From Balneolales bacterium (GTDB lineage Bacteria; Bacteroidota; Rhodothermia; Balneolales; Balneolaceae): a DNA stretch of 7,248 bases. The translations under genes and the position numbers were made by a program. Within the stretch, counting starts at the first letter, position 1. Every line of letters begins with the position of its first letter. Below the pieces are notes generated by a model. That model was not told where the DNA came from. It saw only the letters and a list, made by a program, of their open reading frames with translations, and ran no database searches. This document shows positions 7,101 to 7,248 of the stretch, in pieces. The stretch covers positions 1 to 7,248 of the forward strand of contig JAKSCW010000305.1 of NCBI GenBank assembly GCA_022360375.1. Reading direction: 5' to 3'.

Positions 7101-7248
7101 TATCGATATTTCCTTTAGAAGATTATTCTTCCGAATCAGATTTTCGCTCTCATCATCGACACAGTTTAACTGCCCAAAGTATTGTTTTAATTGGATAGAG
7201 TTTGAACTGAGTACAGACTGTCTTACCGAGAAATTATTTGAACAACTG
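4200..7248 (-). CDS. TPR-CHAT caspase-like protease with C-terminal membrane helix (5' end outside window)
   Basis: The minus-strand frame is open from the right edge to a TAG at 4202-4200, giving 1015 visible residues; numbering here starts at the edge. Seen in order: Ser-Cys-Ser at 1-3 (possible lipobox end), a helical array with many TPR pairs at about 155-553 (for example GLYLYRLGKYEQAKNIFEEF), a coiled-coil-prone stretch at about 572-622, and a CHAT domain at about 640-985. The CHAT catalytic pair is intact: His849 in VHVATHSE and Cys896 in LNSCSSGSGE, followed by GTGIVGITRALRYAGA and HFWGAYMLIGNPSP. A membrane helix at about 996-1012 is followed only by Lys-Asn-Ser, consistent with the protease lying outside and the tail inside. 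Only three Cys are visible (2, 29, 896). Known: CHAT domains are caspase/separase-like proteases, sometimes switched on by their TPRs. A TTG at 6980 could be taken as a start but 89 further codons are open upstream without ATG, so the true start is beyond 7248. Substrate unknown. Confidence 0.92.
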   Translation of the reverse strand, partial: SCSNNFSVRQSVLSSNSIQLKQYFGQLNCVDDESENLIRKNNLLKEISISNNLVGLAGFLLFNEESAEGKRDFYQDFLSNSVEKVSESELQLLSAISRSKSISIEDIPDEHFELLLYGLLYSYSYTSMLSDFDIAEFTTSQIQSFPLNHSEVTVKSGIQVANLAFLLFNQQRFAELANLNSVILSQSLFPTSKEKLRHYKALAYAHFSLERFDKSLDLNRNVLTPISIFIKDEMEIEQAKYFQGLYLYRLGKYEQAKNIFEEFYADSTTTIDKALILNDLSVSYYYLGENNKYLQLLLNALSEAEEAENYDIKLTILNNLFNYYTTIGDENSALNYLKIAEEAAIELGDSYQMATIHAFRGVFLWKTKRNPSAALSEFELAIAEFNPESDFFDYIRALKIIGNIYIESDSLEKAKSIFEKVIEESSKRATQGEFISGLVGLTQIAIQQNNLQHAHELLEEIAQYSLSDLDFGNTVKYHSVKAELLFKSGEVRQSYKELRPVIDQVVERAKTSIDSQTGYWVQSDEYMDAFNTMVSILKALNNVEEAVQILDLYKTINDVALYNSPILRANRLSEEDLARDNLLNTQILSLRTQYLNEPDDRVQLQIKSQIDQLSAEREEIFNRIRSTAPSSKINLWNIRNSLKSNELIIHFTEIGSSLYVSFIDRNEIKIETIDFNFSTKNFFESVANDLASSETDLIELYTIFDILNIGEGISTNTSRIAIIPDNYLYRIPLEILPVSAPSSSKSFGSTTYLLEKYEFMYFTSLNEYLTNNRSNISSFSSNLSAFAISDFSDLSVGLPSLPFATQEVQNIDASLTVFNQKNLFVESQATKESFLNEASNSQIVHVATHSEVSEQDPLFSKIYLNSSENSQVQTALYAYELFDTNMSSDLIMLNSCSSGSGEYLQGTGIVGITRALRYAGANSLALNLWAVNDKIASEFATVFYTSINEGRSKTEAIRDAKLSLLENGNANPHFWGAYMLIGNPSPLTEKPAKAGFLFPLLFIVIGLVSLLMKNS
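4261..4283 (+). terminator. Candidate intrinsic terminator of the TPR membrane protein gene, inside the opposing CHAT gene
   Basis: On the plus strand an 8-bp perfect stem (AAACCAGC at 4261-4268, GCTGGTTT at 4273-4280) with a TTTT loop is followed directly by more T (4281-4282, then C), so the U tract partly overlaps the stem. It lies about 84 nt beyond the stop of the plus-strand gene. On the minus strand the same hairpin is followed by only TTT and then CC, so it looks directional. The stem codes for the Lys-Pro-Ala-Lys-Ala-Gly linker just before the C-terminal membrane helix of the CHAT protein. The stem has only five GC-rich core pairs, so strength is uncertain. Confidence 0.45.

Noticed and set aside
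1..7248. CRISPR array, tRNA, insertion sequence or phage attachment site
   Set aside because: No regularly spaced repeats, no cloverleaf-like sequence, no transposase motifs and no terminal inverted repeats were seen. The CHAT protein is therefore not part of a visible type III-E CRISPR locus in this window.

Overview
The window is AT-rich, compact bacterial DNA. Three things point to the Bacteroidota/Balneolota side of the tree: two lipoproteins with classic lipobox signal peptides, start codons mostly without a Shine-Dalgarno sequence, and a TAnnTTTG-type promoter candidate in the single large intergenic gap. The TlpA/ResA-type oxidoreductase with a large N-terminal extension and the TPR-CHAT protein are also typical there. 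This placement is inference; no rRNA or other marker gene is present.

Layout. Left block (1-3137, minus strand): three closely packed genes transcribed right to left. They are a thioredoxin-fold lipoprotein with a WCQPC active site (3137-1683), a NagZ-type family 3 glycoside hydrolase lipoprotein (1669-530), and an HD-domain phosphohydrolase (545 to beyond base 1). The gaps are 13 bp and a 16-bp overlap, so this looks like one operon. Two products act outside the cytoplasm and the third is probably cytoplasmic. Centre (3138-3436): a 299-bp divergent intergenic region with no gene, holding a short perfect palindrome, a helically phased direct repeat, a small hairpin and one promoter-like motif. 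Right block: a plus-strand gene (3437-4177) for a single-pass membrane protein with an anti-sigma-like N-terminus and extracytoplasmic TPRs. It converges, with a 22-bp gap, on a very long minus-strand gene (4200 to beyond 7248) for a TPR-CHAT caspase-like protease with a C-terminal membrane helix.

The most interesting part is the convergent pair. One partner has a cytoplasmic regulatory-looking domain and outer TPRs. The other is a membrane-anchored TPR protease with an intact His/Cys dyad. A protease and membrane-sensor relationship is a reasonable hypothesis, but the sequence proves only proximity, topology and domain content.

Both edge genes are incomplete. The CHAT reading frame stays open with no stop and no ATG from 6980 to the right edge, so its real start lies outside. 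The first complete codons at that edge read Ser-Cys-Ser, which may be the end of a lipobox.
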